This document shows positions 42,498-53,495 of a DNA stretch of 64,000 bases, one piece after another. The position numbers were made by a program, and so were the translations under genes. Source of the stretch: Lunularia cruciata (lineage: Eukaryota; Streptophyta; Marchantiopsida; Lunulariales; Lunulariaceae). Numbering within the stretch: the stretch's first letter is position 1; every line of letters begins with the position of its first letter. Below the pieces are notes generated by a model that ran no database searches, was not told where the DNA came from, and was given only the letters and a program-made list of their open reading frames with translations. Where the stretch lies: the NCBI GenBank assembly GCA_948567375.1, contig OX419756.1, positions 48,622,333 to 48,686,332 of the forward strand, written 5' to 3'.

Positions 42498-43570
42498 CTT
42501 GTGCGCCTTCAAGAAGCCCATGATTTACCCATTGTTGGTCACATGGGTGTGGACAAGACCTTGGGTACCCTCCAACATCAATGGTGGTGGCCCAACATGA
42601 CACGGGATGTTCAAGAATTTGTCCGATCATGTAAGAGCTGTCAACGTAACAAGGCCAACAACCAAAAGCCGGGTGGACTCCTTCAACTGCTTGCCGTTCC
42701 ATCAGCTATTGGGAGCATGTGAGCTTGGATCTCATCACATCCTTGCCAAAGACAAAACAAGGACACACCGCCATTGTGGTGTTTGTGGATAAGCTTAGTA
42801 AGCAAATCCACTTGGCACCAACCTGTGATACCGTGGATGCTCCAACCTTAGCACAAATCTACTTCAACAATGTCTTTAAGCATCATGGAATACCACGCGT
42901 ACTCATCTTCGACTGTGATCCTCGCTTTGCCGGGAAGTTTTGACAAGCACTCTTTCAGATACTTGGCATCAAGCTTGCTTTGTCCATGGCCTATCATCCT
43001 CAAACTAATGGACAAACCGAACGTGAAAATCGTACATTGGAGGATATGTTGTGTGCCTTTGTCAATGTCTACCATACCAATTGGTATGAATGTCTTACCG
43101 CTGCCAAATTTGCCTAGAACAATTCCAAACAGGCAAGCACCGGATTCTCTCCTTTCTTTCTCAATTTTGGCCAAGATCCGCTTGTTCCAGATTCTCTTCT
43201 TGCTCCCCCTCCATCTCAGGTTCCTCATACTTCCACATTCTTGACCACTATATCCCAATCTCTCCAACAAGCCAAGTCTCACCTCCTTGTTGCTCAGAAT
43301 CGCCAAAAACAATATGCGGACCACCATTGTTGAGATCTCACCTTTGAAGTCAGTGATAAAGTCATGCTATCCTCTAGTAACCTCACTCTCCCACTTGATA
43401 CCCAAGTTTGTAAACTTGCCCCTAATTGGATAGGACCCTCCGGTATCACCCAAATTGTCTCTCCTGTTGCTTATCGTCTTGCCTTGCCTTGTCACATGCG
43501 TATCCATCATGTCTTTCATGTTTCCAAGTTGAAACCCTTTGTTCCTAACCCCTCTTCCTTTTGCTCTTGA
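42498..43570 (+). pseudogene. A2 integrase
   Basis: Zinc domain GHMGVDKTLGTLQHQWWWPNM with CKSCQ; then, after a one-base frameshift near 42715, the core SLDLITSLPKTKQGH (first Asp), VLIFDCDPRFAGKF (second Asp region) and HPQTNGQTERENRTLEDML (Glu). A TGA at 42942 and other lesions follow. The C-terminal GPSGITQI and MRIHHVFHVSKLKPFVP motifs are readable to about 43560. Confidence 0.8.
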
Positions 43571-43795
43571 GTCCAACCTCCCCCTCTTCCTATCCCTATC
43601 AATGATCATGAGGAGTACAAAGTTGATCGTATCCTTGCACATCGCCACATTCAACGAGGCCGTTGCCAACATACGGAGTACAAGGTCCTTTGGAAAGGGT
43701 ATCCCCTACATGATGCCACATGGGAACCTCTTTCTCACCTCCACAATGCACAGACGACCATCCAGGAATTTGAAGCTTCACTGGCAATGAAGACA
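43571..43795 (+). pseudogene. A2 chromodomain
   Basis: In the integrase frame after a TGA: EEYKVDRILAHRHIQRG, TEYKVLWKGY and DATWEPLSHL, the three conserved segments of a chromodomain with its aromatic residues Y, W and W. It identifies family A as a chromovirus. It should read methylated H3 and steer insertion to heterochromatin, which fits the nesting seen here. Confidence 0.88.
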
Positions 43796-43819
43796 TCACT
43801 AACTAGCAGCGGGGGAATA

Positions 43820-44245
43820 TGTAACAATATGGAGTTTAGCGACAAAGTCAGTCAGGCTCACGAAGTAGCACATAAGACAAACTAGCCTAGAATATTCCTG
43901 AAGTATCTAGGAAGCTTCTTGGGAAGCTTCCCGGTTAGCTTAGCTTGCACCTTAAGTAAGTAGCTTCTAGAAGGAAGCTTCTAGAAGCTTCCAACTAGCT
44001 TAGCTTGCATGCCAAGTAGGCGGCTTCTAGAAGGAAGCTTCTTGAGAAGCTTCCTAGTTAACTTGGCTTGCACTCTAAGAAAGCGACTTGAGGAAGCTTC
44101 TTGAGAAGCTTGTCAAGGGCCTTGTATGCTACCTATAAATACCAAAGCCAAAGCTCATGCTCGGCATTTGGAGTTTTCCCTCATTCAAGTGTCCCAATGT
44201 GAGTTTCCATTCTCCTATTTCTCTCCTCGGTTTTGGTCTTTTACA
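43820..44245 (+). repeat. 3' LTR of A2
   Basis: 426 bp, TGTAACAATATGG to CTTTTACA. It contains at least seven GAAnnTTC/TTCnnGAA modules and TATAAAT at 44134-44140. Full length, in contrast to the 5' LTR of the same element. Confidence 0.93.
43974..43991 (+). promoter_or_regulatory. Heat-shock-element-like array in A2 3' LTR U3
   Basis: GAAGCTTCTAGAAGCTTC is four perfectly phased alternating GAA/TTC units with 2-bp spacers (GAAnnTTCnnGAAnnTTC), the canonical heat shock factor site. It lies about 150 bp upstream of the TATAAAT box (44134-44140). Further modules flank it: TTCTAGAA at 43965-43972 and GAAGCTTC copies on both sides. Function is inferred from the motif only. Confidence 0.6.
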
Positions 44246-46578
44246 GTATGGGCATTTTGAGTGGAGAGTTCTATCTTTTGGGGTCACTAATGCTCCAACA
44301 GTCTTCATGGATCAGATGCATCGGGTATTGGATGGAATATTGGATTGGTACATGATGGTGTTCTTGAGTGATATCTTAATCTATAGCAAGATAGAGATAG
44401 AACACGTGAAACACGTACAAGAAGTCCTAAGATGACTACAATAATAGAAATTTTATTGCAAGAAGTCAAAGTGTGCCTTTTGGCAAAAGGAAGTTACCTT
44501 CTTGGGGCACAAGATCTCATCGGAAGGGATCAAGATGGAAGAGGAGAAAATCAAGGCCATTGACTGGCCTCCTCCAAAGGATGCTACAAAAGTACAAGTA
44601 TTTAATGGATTGGCCAGTTTTTACCGACGGTTTATCTATTATTATACTCATGTGGCTGCACCATTGACTGATCTCTTGGGGAAGGACTTGAGCTTCTAGT
44701 GAACCACTAAGCACAAAGAAGCATTCCAGAAGTTGAAACATATGGTGTCTTGAAGACCCATTCTTCAACCGTATGATCCTCAACTACCCTGTGTGGTTGA
44801 TTTTGATGCTTCTAACTTTGCAATTGGAGCCGTGTTGCAATAGGAATTCCCACATAGACTACATCCCATTGCCTTTGTGTCTCACCAACTCAATACAACT
44901 GAAAGAAACTACTCTACTGAAGATCGAGAACAACTTGCAATGGTATATGCCACCAAGGTATAGAGGTATTACCTCTTGGAGAAACAAGTGATGATGCAAA
45001 CTGATCACAAACCATTGTTGCAAACCTTACACTTGGAACACAAGAAGAGTCGACATCATTGATGGGAGAAACAACTCCAATTGTTTGACATCAAACTTGA
45101 GTACAAACCAGGTTGGTTCCACATCATCCTTGATGCTTTATCACAACAACCTGATTTGAAGTCTCTTCCTTTCATCACAATGGCAATTACGATGGTGTCA
45201 ATTGACTCCAAGGTCCAAAATAAGTTTCAGTCAACTCTACAATAAGATTCCTTTTTTCCAAATGGTACATGGTCGCCTTACAACATGTGACAAGGAGTAA
45301 AACACCTTCTCCATCAAGGAGGGCTTTTTATTCCATGAGGACCGGATCTATGTTCCAACCAAAGGTGATCTTTGACTTATGTGCCTTCAAGAAGCCCATG
45401 ATTTACCCATAGCTGGTCACATGGGTGTGGACAAGACCATGGGTACCCTCCAACGTCGATGGTGGTGGCCCAACATGCTGCGAGATGTTCAAGAATTTGT
45501 TTGATCATGTGAGAGTTGCCAATGCAACAAGGCCAACATCCAAAAGCTGAGTGGACTCCTTAAACCACTTGCCATTCCATTCACTTGATGGGAGCATGTG
45601 AGCTTAGATCTCATCACATTCTTACCCAAGGCAAAGCAAGGACACACAACAATTGTGGTGTTTGTGGATAAGCTTAGTAAGCAAATCCACTTGGCACCAA
45701 CTTGTGATATCGTGGATGCTCCAACCTTAGCATAAATCTATTTTGACAATGTCTTCAAGCATCATGGATGCCATGTGTACTCATCTTTGACCACAATCCT
45801 CAATTTATTGGGAAGTTTTGGCAAGCACTCTTCCAAACACTCGGCAACAAGCTTGCTTTGTCCATGGTCTATCATCCTCAAATTGATGGACAAACCAAAC
45901 ATGAAAATTGTACATTGGAAGATATGCTATGTGCCTTAGTCAATGTCCACCATACCAATTGGGATGAATGCCTTATAGTTGCAAAATTTTCCTAGAATAG
46001 TTCCAAGCAAGCAAAGCAAGCATCAGATTTTCTCCTTTCTTTCTCAATTTGGGCCAAGATCCGCTTGTTCCAGATTCTCTTCTTGCTACCCCTCCATCTC
46101 AGGTTCCTCATACTTCAACATTCTTGACCACTATATCCTAATCTCTCCAACAAGCCAAATCTCACCTCCTTGTAGCTCAGAATTGTCAAAAACAATATGC
46201 GGACCACCATCGTCTTGATCTCACATTTGAAGTCGATGATAAAGTCATGTTATCCTCTAGTTACCTCTCTCTCTCCCTTAATACCCAAGTTTGTAAACTT
46301 GGCCTTGATTGGATAAGACCCTTTGATGTCACCCTAATTGTCTTTCCTGTTGCTTATTGACTTGCCTTGCCTTGTCATATGTGTATCTATCCTATCTTTC
46401 ATGTTTCCAAGTTGAAACCCTTTGTTACTAACCCCTCTTCCTTTTCCTCTCGAGCCCAATCCTCCTATCCCTATCAATGATCATAGGGAGTACAAAGTTG
46501 ATTGTATCCTTGCACATTCCCATATTCAACAAGGCCGTCAACAACATACGGAGTACAAGGTCCTTTGGAAAGGGTATC
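44246..46578 (+). pseudogene. A1 RT (rest), RNase H, integrase and chromodomain start
   Basis: Resumes after the GTATG duplication with the RT palm, whose catalytic box reads VFLSDILIYS (FLDD changed to FLSD). RNase H ([14 protein letters not shown] region), integrase zinc domain (about 45410-45550), core (about 45600-45960) and the C-terminal motifs follow with many stops and frameshifts. The chromodomain begins near 46480 and is cut by A3 after GGGTATC. Confidence 0.8.
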
Positions 46579-47001
46579 TGTAAAAGACCAAAACCGATGA
46601 GAGAAATAGGAGAATGGAAATTCACATTGGGACACTTGAGTGAGGGAAAACTCCAAATGCCTAGCATGAGCTTCGGCCTTGGCATTTATAGGTAGCATAC
46701 AAGACCCTTGAAGCTTCTCAAGAAGCTTCTTTGAGCCGCTTTCTTGGAATGCAAGCTAAGTTAACTAGGAAGCTTCTCAAGAAGCTTCCTTCTAGAAGCC
46801 GCCTACTTGGCGTGTAAGCTAAGCTAGTTAGAAGCTTCTAAAAGCTTCCTTCTAGAAGCTACCTGCTTAGGGTGCAAGTTAACTAGTTGGGAAGCTTCCC
46901 AAGAAGCTTCTTAGATGCTTCTAGAATATTCTAGGCTATTTTGTCTTATTCTCTACTTTGTAAGCCCGACTAACTTCATCACTAAACTCCATATTGTTAC
47001 A
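46579..47001 (-). repeat. 3' LTR of A3
   Basis: Minus-strand TGTAACAATATGG to CTTTTACA. The GAA/TTC array (46831-46860) has three of four units matched in the core plus an adjacent TTCTAGAA. The polypurine tract (GCGGGGGAATA on the minus strand) borders it at about 47002-47012. Confidence 0.93.
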
Positions 47002-47012
47002 TATTCCCCCGC

Positions 47013-47250
47013 CGCTAGTTGGTGACGTCCTCGTTGCCAGTGAAGCTTCAAAGTCCTTGATGGCCATCTGTGCATTTTGGAGGTGAGAAAGAGGTTCCCA
47101 TGTGGCATCATGAAGGGGATACCCTTTCCAAAGGACCTTGTACTCCGTATGTTGGCGACGGCCTCGTTGAATATGGCAACGCGCAAGGATACGATCAACT
47201 TCGTACTCCTCATGATCATTGATAGGGATAGGAAGAGGGGGAGGTTGGAC
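47013..47250 (-). pseudogene. A3 chromodomain
   Basis: The minus strand encodes EYEVDRIL-type, TEYKVLWKGY-type and ATWEP-type segments homologous to those of A2, in the same position just before the polypurine tract. The frame is close to intact; the exact start is set by the preceding integrase frame. Confidence 0.75.
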
Positions 47251-48543
47251 TTAAGAGGAAAAAGAAGAAGGGTTAGGAACAAAGGGTTTCAACTTAGAAA
47301 CATGAAAGATAGGATGGATACGCATGTGACAAGGTAAGGCAAGTCGATAAGCAACAAGAGAGATAATGTAGGTGATATCAAAGGGTCCTATCCAAATTGG
47401 AGTAAGTTTACGAACTTGGGTATCAAGTGGGAGAGGGAGGTTACTAGAGGATAGCATGACTTTATCACCAACTTCAAAGGTGAGATCATGACGATGATGG
47501 TCCGCATATTGTTTTTGGCGATTCTGAGCAACAAGAAGGTGAGATTTGGCTTGTTGGAGAGATTGGGATATAGTGGTCAAGAATGTAGAAGTATGAGGAA
47601 CCTAAGAGGGAGGGGGAGCAAGAAGAGAATTTGGAACAAGCGGATCTTGGCCAAAATTGAGAAAGAAGGGAGAAAATCCAGTGCTTTTGTGTTTAGAATT
47701 ATTGTAGGCAAATTCTACAGCTGCAAGACATTCATCTCAGTTGGTATGGTGGACGTTGACAAAGGCCCGCAACATATCCTCCAATGTACGATTGGCGCGT
47801 TTGGTTTGTCCATCAGTTTGAGGATGATAGGCCGTGGACAAAGCAAGCTTGGTGTCGAGTATCTGGAAGAGTTCTTGCCAAAACTTCTCGGTAAATCAAG
47901 GATCACAATTGGAGATGAGTACACGTGGCATCCCATGATGCTTGAAGACATTATCGAAGTAGATTTGCACTAAGGTTGGAGCATCCACGGTATCACAGGT
48001 TGGTGCCAAGTGGATTTGCTTACTAAGCTTATCCACAAACACCACAATTACGGTGTGTCCTTGTTTTATCTTTGGCAAGGATGTGATGAGATCCAAGCTC
48101 ACATGCTCCCAATGAGCGGATAGAATGGCGAGTGGTTGAAGGAGTCCACTCGGCTTCTGGTTGCTGGCCTTGTTCCGTTGGCAACTCTCACATGATTGGA
48201 CAAAGTCTCAAACATCTCGTGTCATGTTGGGCCACCACCATTGGCGTTGGAGGGTGCCCAAGGTCTTGTCCACTCCCATGTGACCAGCTATTGGTAAATC
48301 ATGGGTTTCTTGAAAGCACACAAGTTGAAGATCACCTTTGGCTGGAACATAGATCTGGTCTTCATGGAATAAAAGGCCTTTCTTGAAGGAGAAGGTGTTG
48401 TACTCCTTGTTGCATGCTTTCAGACAACCGTGTACCATTTGGAAGAAGGGATCTTGTTGTAGAGCTGATTGAAACTTGTTATGGACCTTAGGGTCAATGG
48501 ACACCATTGTAATTGCCGCCGTGATGAGAGGAAGATCCTTCAA
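47251..48543 (-). pseudogene. A3 integrase
   Basis: Open stretches 48543-48208, 48102-47896, 47951-47715 and 47580-47251 cover, in order, the RNase H-integrase connection and zinc domain (GHMGVDKTLGTLQRQWWWPNM), the core start (SLDLITSLPKIKQGH), the second-Asp region (VLISNCDP, where the catalytic Asp reads Asn) and the C-terminal domain with VGDKVMLSSSNL and GPFDITYI. Several small frameshifts separate them. Confidence 0.78.
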
Positions 48544-48552
48544 ATCAGGTCG

Positions 48553-49746
48553 TCATGATAGAGCATCGGGGATGACATGGAACCGACCTGGTTTGTACTC
48601 AAGTTTGACATCAAACAATTGGAGTTGCTCTTCCCATCGATGATGCCGACTCTTCATGTGCTCCAAGTGTAAGGTCTGCAACAATGGTTTGTGATCAGTT
48701 TGAATGATCACTTGTTTCCCCAAGAGATAATGCCTCCATACCTTGGTGGCATATACCATTGCAAGTTGTTCCCGATCTTGAGCAGAGTAATTTCTTTCAG
48801 CTGTATTTAGTCGGCGAGACACAAAGGCAATAGGATGTAGTCCATCTGGAAATTCTTGTTGCACCACAGCTCCAATCGCAAAGTTAGAAGCATCAAAATC
48901 AACCACACAAGGTAGTTGAGGATCATATGGTTGAAGAATGGGTCTTGAAGACACCATATGCTTTAACTTTTGGAATGCTTCTTCATGCTTGGTGGTCCAC
49001 TGGAAGCTCGAGTTCTTTCCCAAGAGGTCAGTCAATGGTGCAGCCACGTGAGCATAATAGTGGATGAACCGTCGGTAAAAATTGGCCAATCCATTGAATG
49101 CTTGTACTTCTGTAGCATCCTTCGGGGTAGGCCAATCAGTAATGGCCTTGATCTTCTCTTCTTCCATCTTGATCCCCTCCAATGAGATCTTATGACCCAA
49201 GAAGGTAACCTCCTTCTGCCAAAAAGCACACTTTGACTTCTTGCAGTAGAAATTCCATTGTCGTAGTCGTTTTAGGACTTCTTGCACATGATTCACGTGT
49301 TCTACCTCTGTCTTGCTATAGATTAGAATATCATCTAAGAACACCACCACGGACCGATCCAATAGTCCCTCCAACACCCGATGCATCTGATCCATGAAGA
49401 CTGCTGGAGCATTAGTGAGTCCAAAAGGTAGAACTCTCCACTTGAAATGTCCATACCTTGTGCGAAAGGCAGTCTTTTGCACGTCCTCTCCTTCAATAGG
49501 AATTTGCCAATAGCTGCTACGAAGATCCAGCTTGGAAAAGTAGCGTGCTCCACTTAGTTGATCAAGCAGGTCATCGATCCAAGGCAAGGGATATGCATTC
49601 TTCACGGTTTGCTTATTGAGTCCATGGTAATCAATACAGAAATGAAGTCCTCCATCTTTCTTTGGAACAAATAGTACCGATGCTCCCCAAGGAGAGGTAC
49701 TATGTGTATGAAATCCTTCTCCAACAACTCTGTAAGTGTTGTTCAC
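48553..49746 (-). CDS. A3 reverse transcriptase and RNase H
   Basis: An open frame of 397 codons without a stop from the RT start ([16 protein letters not shown]) through [24 protein letters not shown] and the intact catalytic box [10 protein letters not shown], the thumb ([12 protein letters not shown]), and RNase H with [42 protein letters not shown] and IPDALS. All catalytic residues are present; it is the best preserved RT-RNase H of family A here. The upstream connection is in another frame after a small shift near 49740. Confidence 0.88.
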   Translation of the reverse strand: MNNTYRVVGEGFHTHSTSPWGASVLFVPKKDGGLHFCIDYHGLNKQTVKNAYPLPWIDDLLDQLSGARYFSKLDLRSSYWQIPIEGEDVQKTAFRTRYGHFKWRVLPFGLTNAPAVFMDQMHRVLEGLLDRSVVVFLDDILIYSKTEVEHVNHVQEVLKRLRQWNFYCKKSKCAFWQKEVTFLGHKISLEGIKMEEEKIKAITDWPTPKDATEVQAFNGLANFYRRFIHYYAHVAAPLTDLLGKNSSFQWTTKHEEAFQKLKHMVSSRPILQPYDPQLPCVVDFDASNFAIGAVVQQEFPDGLHPIAFVSRRLNTAERNYSAQDREQLAMVYATKVWRHYLLGKQVIIQTDHKPLLQTLHLEHMKSRHHRWEEQLQLFDVKLEYKPGRFHVIPDALS

Positions 49747-50601
49747 AACTCCTCCAACTCCTTTGGTGAGAGCCGATAGATTGGTCTACTCACTGGAGTA
49801 CTCCCTGGCAATAACTCGATCTTGAAGGGCATACCTCGATCAGAGGGTAATCTCTTTGGCAGATCATCCGGAAACACATTTGCAAACTCCTGAACTATCC
49901 AATCAACCATTGCTTGATGAGGCTCTTGGCCCTCCTCAGATTGTTCTTGTGCAATCGGCTTGATCCACACCGCAAATACAGACTTATCTTCCTCCAAAGC
50001 TTGCTCTATGGCCGCTTCATTAACAAACTTCCCTTCCAGGGACTCATCTCTCTTCCAAGCTTGCTCTATGGTTGCCTTCTTGGCAAACTCCCCATCTTGG
50101 GACTCATCTCCCTTCCAGATTCACTCTATGGCTACCTTCTCGACAAACTTCCCATCTTGGGACTGACTATTCTTAGGCATCTTACTCAAAGGTGCCAGAC
50201 AACCTAATCGGAAATTTCTACCTTGGTGTTGTACTTGAATTTGTCATCGGGTCCAATCAAATTGAACCTTATGACGTTCAAGCCAAGGTAGACCCAGAAT
50301 GATATCATAGTGTAGAGGTGCCACTACAAACCTCATACACTCCAAATACTCCTTCTCAATCTTGAAGGTAACAGGATGTGAGGTGCGGGAATGCAGAACC
50401 CTCTCTACCATCCGCCATCATCAAACTACTTCCAAACACTGGCTTGATAGGAATACCCAATTCCTTTGCTACTTGCATAGACATGCAATTTTCCGAACTT
50501 CCAAAATCAACCAAAATCCTACAACCTCGATTAGATATCATACCTTGCAAGTGAAGCAAACTTGCATAGGTCAAGACTTCAATCCCATTGGAACAAATCA
50601 A
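49743..50601 (-). pseudogene. A3 protease and 20-residue repeat linker
   Basis: Protease active site ILVDFGSSENCMS (DSG changed to DFG) near 50520-50480. The linker has three 60-bp repeat units (about 50160-49985) encoding the EKxAIEQxW / SQDGxFAKKAT type of repeat, then [13 protein letters not shown] and the VFPDDLPKRLP connection. Frameshifts and a stop near 50120 break the frame. Confidence 0.75.
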
Positions 50602-50675
50602 GCTCCCAATAGGCGGCTCAAAATCTCCTATTGGGATTCTTTGTTTCCCTAAACATTCTGTTCCACAAACTCCAT

Positions 50676-51527
50676 CTAGGCAACTTGTTGAGGTCGCCCA
50701 TTCCTAAGTGGACATTCAACAATGCGATGTCCAACTTGGCGACAATAAAAGCAACCTCCATTTTGTCGTAATCTTTCTTTATCTGCTATGCCAAGTGGTC
50801 TTTGTTGGATAGCATCAATCTCCATTGGTACTGGTTCTTCCACTCGTGGTATTGGTAGGCTTTGTGTAGGTCGAGGTCGAGACCAAGTTGTCACAACCAA
50901 GGAATCAAAACGCTCAGCCAATTGCATGGCTTCTTCTACATTTTGTGGCTCCCGCATGGTCACCTCCAATTTGGTTTGTGACTTCAATCCTCGCACAAAT
51001 CGATCCAGAACTTCACCTTCTTGGATATCTGGAATTTGCATGATGATGTTCTGAAATTGTGTGATGTAGCTTCTCACTGAGCCAATCTGCCTCAACTCCA
51101 CCAATTTATCTCATGCGGCTCGGGTGGCATTTATAGTTTGAAATCGACCAAGTATTGCATCCTTGAATTCTGCCCATGTCGAAATCGATGTAACAATTTG
51201 TCGTTTAGCTCTTTCTACTCGGAATCACCACCAAAGCTTTGCCACGCCATCCAATTGGCTAGAAGCCAAGAGAATTTGTTTCCGCTTGTCTTGAAGATTG
51301 GTGGCTTCAAAGTAACGTTCGTAGTCAAACACAAAATTCTCCACTGTGCTTGGGAGATTCTTACCTTCAAACACCTTGGGTTTCGGAAATCGAATGCGAT
51401 CTTCTCCATCTCAAACTGGTGCTCTGTCTATCTGTTCTTGTCGTTGCTGGTCTTGTTCATCCAACAATCGAGTAAGATGCTCAATTTGTTGTTGCATTGC
51501 AATGATAACATCCGGTATTGCCGCCAT
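50676..51527 (-). pseudogene. A3 gag
   Basis: Starts at 51527 (MAAIPDVI) with the same coiled-coil start and FPKPKVFEGKN motif as A2. The second half (51104-50676) is an open frame with IIMQIPDIQEGEVLDRFVRGL, LEVTMREPQNVEEAMQLAERF and the zinc knuckle CFYCRQVGHRIVEC. Stops in the first half are TGA in place of CGA and similar. Confidence 0.82.
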
Positions 51528-51798
51528 CTCTACTACTCTATTCTACTACTCTCAATCTATCTAGTTGATTAAAACATAGATACAACATGTCCACCGTTCT
51601 CCATAAGTTACAACTGGAAGTATCAAGGGTTCCTCTGACACGATGATCATGTGTAGAAAATCTTGCCCAAAGCGCAAGGTGATGAATTATGTGAAACGAT
51701 GCTTTGGTAATATTTGGACATGAAAGTCCCAATGGTTTGGTGGAAGTGGATTTGGTGGTCCATAAATTCCATCCATCTCATTCCTGCTTTGATACCAA

Positions 51799-52221
51799 TG
51801 TAAAAGACCAAAACCAAGGAGAGAAATAGGAGAATGGAAATTCACATTGGGACACTTGAGTGAGGGAAAACTCCAAATGCCTAGCATGAGCTTCGGCCTT
51901 GGTATTTATAGGTAGCATACAAGACCCTTGAAGCTTCTCAAGAAGCTTCTTTGAGCCGCTTTCTTGGAGTGCAAGCCAAGTTAACTAGGAAGCTTCTCAA
52001 GAAGCTTCCTTCTAGAAGCCGCCTACTTGGCGTGTAAGCTAAGCTAGTTAGAAGCTTCTAAAAGCTTCCTTCTAGAAGCTACCTGCTTAGGGTGCAAATT
52101 AACTAGTTGGGAAGCTTCCCAAGAAGCTTCTTAGATGCTTCTAGAATATTCTAGGCTATTTTGTCTTATTCTCTACTTCGTAAGCCCGACTAACTTTGTC
52201 ACTAAACTCCATATTGTTACA
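51799..52221 (-). repeat. 5' LTR of A3
   Basis: 423 bp, mate of 46579-47001. It is followed on the minus strand by one base and the primer site TGGTATCAAAGC. TATAAAT-type box at about 51904-51910 (minus strand). Confidence 0.93.
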
Positions 52222-52226
52222 ATATC

Positions 52227-52342
52227 CCCTTCATGATGCCACATAGGAACTTTTTTCTCACCTTCAAAATGCACAGATGGTCATCTTGGAGTTCAAAGCT
52301 TCACTAGTGACGAGGACGTCACCAACTAGTGGTGGGGGAATA
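52227..52342 (+). pseudogene. A1 chromodomain end and polypurine tract
   Basis: Continues the A1 chromodomain after the A3 duplication (CCCCTTCATGATGCCACA matches the LHDATWEP region of A2), ending with the tract GGTGGGGGAATA before the 3' LTR. Confidence 0.75.
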
Positions 52343-52768
52343 TGTAACAATAAGGAGTTTAGCAATGAAGTTCGTAGGGCTAACAAAGTAACAAATAAGA
52401 CAAATTAGCCTAGAATATTCTGGAAGTATCTAGGAAGCTTCTTGGAAAACTTCTTGGCTAGCTTAACTTGCACCTAAAGTAAGTAGCTTCTAAAAGGAAG
52501 CTTCTAGAAACTTCCAACTAGCTTAGCTTGCAAGCCAAGTAGATGGCTTCTAGAAGGAAGGTTCTTGAGAAGCTTCCTGGTTAACTTGGCTTGGACTCTA
52601 AGAAAGCAGTTCGAGGAAGCTTCTTAAGAGGCTTCTCAAGGGCCTTATATGCTACCTATAAATACCAAAGCTAAAGCTCATGTTAGGCATTTGGAGTTTT
52701 CCCTCATTCTAGTGTCCCAATGTGAGCTTCCATTCTATGTTTTCTCTCCTCAGTCTTGGTCTTTTACA
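52343..52768 (+). repeat. 3' LTR of A1
   Basis: 426 bp from TGTAACAATAAGG to CTTTTACA. It holds an intact four-unit GAAnnTTCnnGAAnnTTC array at 52497-52514 and a TATAAAT box near 52656. Followed by ATATC, the partner of the ATATT duplication at 18168. Confidence 0.9.
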
Positions 52769-52859
52769 ATATCAAACATAATTGATAATAACATTCAAGA
52801 TTATTCCACCATTTTATGCAATTTTGTACCTTTTTTTATCATTAATGATGGTTATTGTA

Positions 52860-53495
52860 TTTGAATTCACAGAATCCCATAGCTTCTATAATAAGTCCAC
52901 AAAACCATGTCCAATTCTTTGCATTCTCAACTAGTGCTATAGCAAATGCAATAGGATGTAGTCAGCTTGCACCATCAAGAACACTCACAGCAAGGTATAC
53001 ACCCTTGTATGTTCCTTTGGCATGACATGCATCAATTTTGTATACATGGCAAGAAAAGCATGCTACTTGCACCCAAGGGGTAAGACATATAAAGGCTAGC
53101 TTGAAGCAATTATTAGAATCTACTTGAAATTTTATTATACTTCTTGGGTTTGAAATTTGCAAAGCATCCAAGAGTGAAGAGATTTTTTGGAAGCTATTGT
53201 AGTATTCATTGGCTGATCTCTTCTTGTGCACTTCCCTACTATGCCATGCAGCCATATATGATATCTCTGCAAGTAATTTAGAGCAGGCTAGATTGATGAT
53301 GTCTTTTGGTATGAGCTTTTTAACATTAGAAACAAGAGGCTTTGCAAATTTTGCTAAACTGCATTCATGTACTTGAAATGTTTTTGTAAAGGTCAAGCAA
53401 GTTGCATCTTGTGCAGTAAATGAAACAACATTAATAGACAATCCTTCCAACGGTCTATAAACACTCAAACTTGCATGCATTTGATTGCACAACAC
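52860..53495 (-). pseudogene. MULE (Mutator-like) transposase fragment
   Basis: The 177-codon minus-strand frame has the MULE layout: an N-terminal region with VHECSLAKFAKP, a helical segment (SYMAAWHSREVHKKRS), YYNSFQKISSLLDALQISNPRS, and the catalytic-domain start KIDACHAKGTYKGVYLAVSVLDGAS (MULE consensus xDGTHLKGxYxGVLLxAxxxDGN). After one TGA the same frame continues with LHPIAFAIALVENAKNWTWF, again MULE-like. The rest of the catalytic domain is missing, cut close to the A1 insertion. No terminal inverted repeats were found. Confidence 0.78.

Larger units (their letters stand above)
38654..44245 (+). mobile_element. A2: family A chromovirus inserted in A1 RT
   Basis: 5592 bp, LTRs 38654-39019 (366 bp) and 43820-44245 (426 bp), perfect 5-bp duplications GTATG (38649-38653, 44246-44250). 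The primer site TGGTATCAGAGC at 39021-39032 pairs exactly with the initiator Met tRNA 3' end. Polypurine tract AGCGGGGGAATA at 43808-43819. It contains gag, protease, RT, RNase H, integrase and chromodomain, interrupted by a few stops and shifts. LTR divergence is a few percent by eye, so it is older than B. Confidence 0.93.
46579..52221 (-). mobile_element. A3: family A chromovirus inserted in the A1 chromodomain, minus strand
   Basis: 5643 bp with two 423-bp LTRs (46579-47001 and 51799-52221) that differ by about 2 percent by eye. Flanks are GTATC (46574-46578) and ATATC (52222-52226), a 5-bp duplication with one mismatch. The primer site (minus-strand TGGTATCAAAGC) is at 51786-51797. Gag, protease, RT/RNase H, integrase and chromodomain are all present and less decayed than in A1. 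Confidence 0.93.
18173..52768 (+). mobile_element. A1: old family A chromovirus hosting four nested insertions
   Basis: The 5' LTR is 18173-18597 and the 3' LTR 52343-52768. Flanks are ATATT (18168-18172) and ATATC (52769-52773), a 5-bp duplication with one mismatch. Between them the A gag-pol is interrupted by C in gag, A2 in RT and A3 in the chromodomain; B is nested in C. Removing these leaves about 5.65 kb, matching A2 and A3. Coding segments carry many stops and shifts, as expected of the oldest element in the stack. It inserted next to the MULE-like fragment. Confidence 0.9.

Noticed and set aside
42848-43327. 159-codon minus-strand frame in A2 and its plus-strand counterpart in A3 (47488-47973)
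   Set aside because: Both are antisense to the integrase gene; their similarity to each other only reflects that A2 and A3 are the same family in opposite orientation.
43860-44120. Repeated palindromes with spacing reminiscent of a CRISPR array
   Set aside because: Units are irregular in spacing, lie inside LTRs, and recur in every family A LTR; the context is eukaryotic. They are better explained as GAAnnTTC modules of a U3 promoter.
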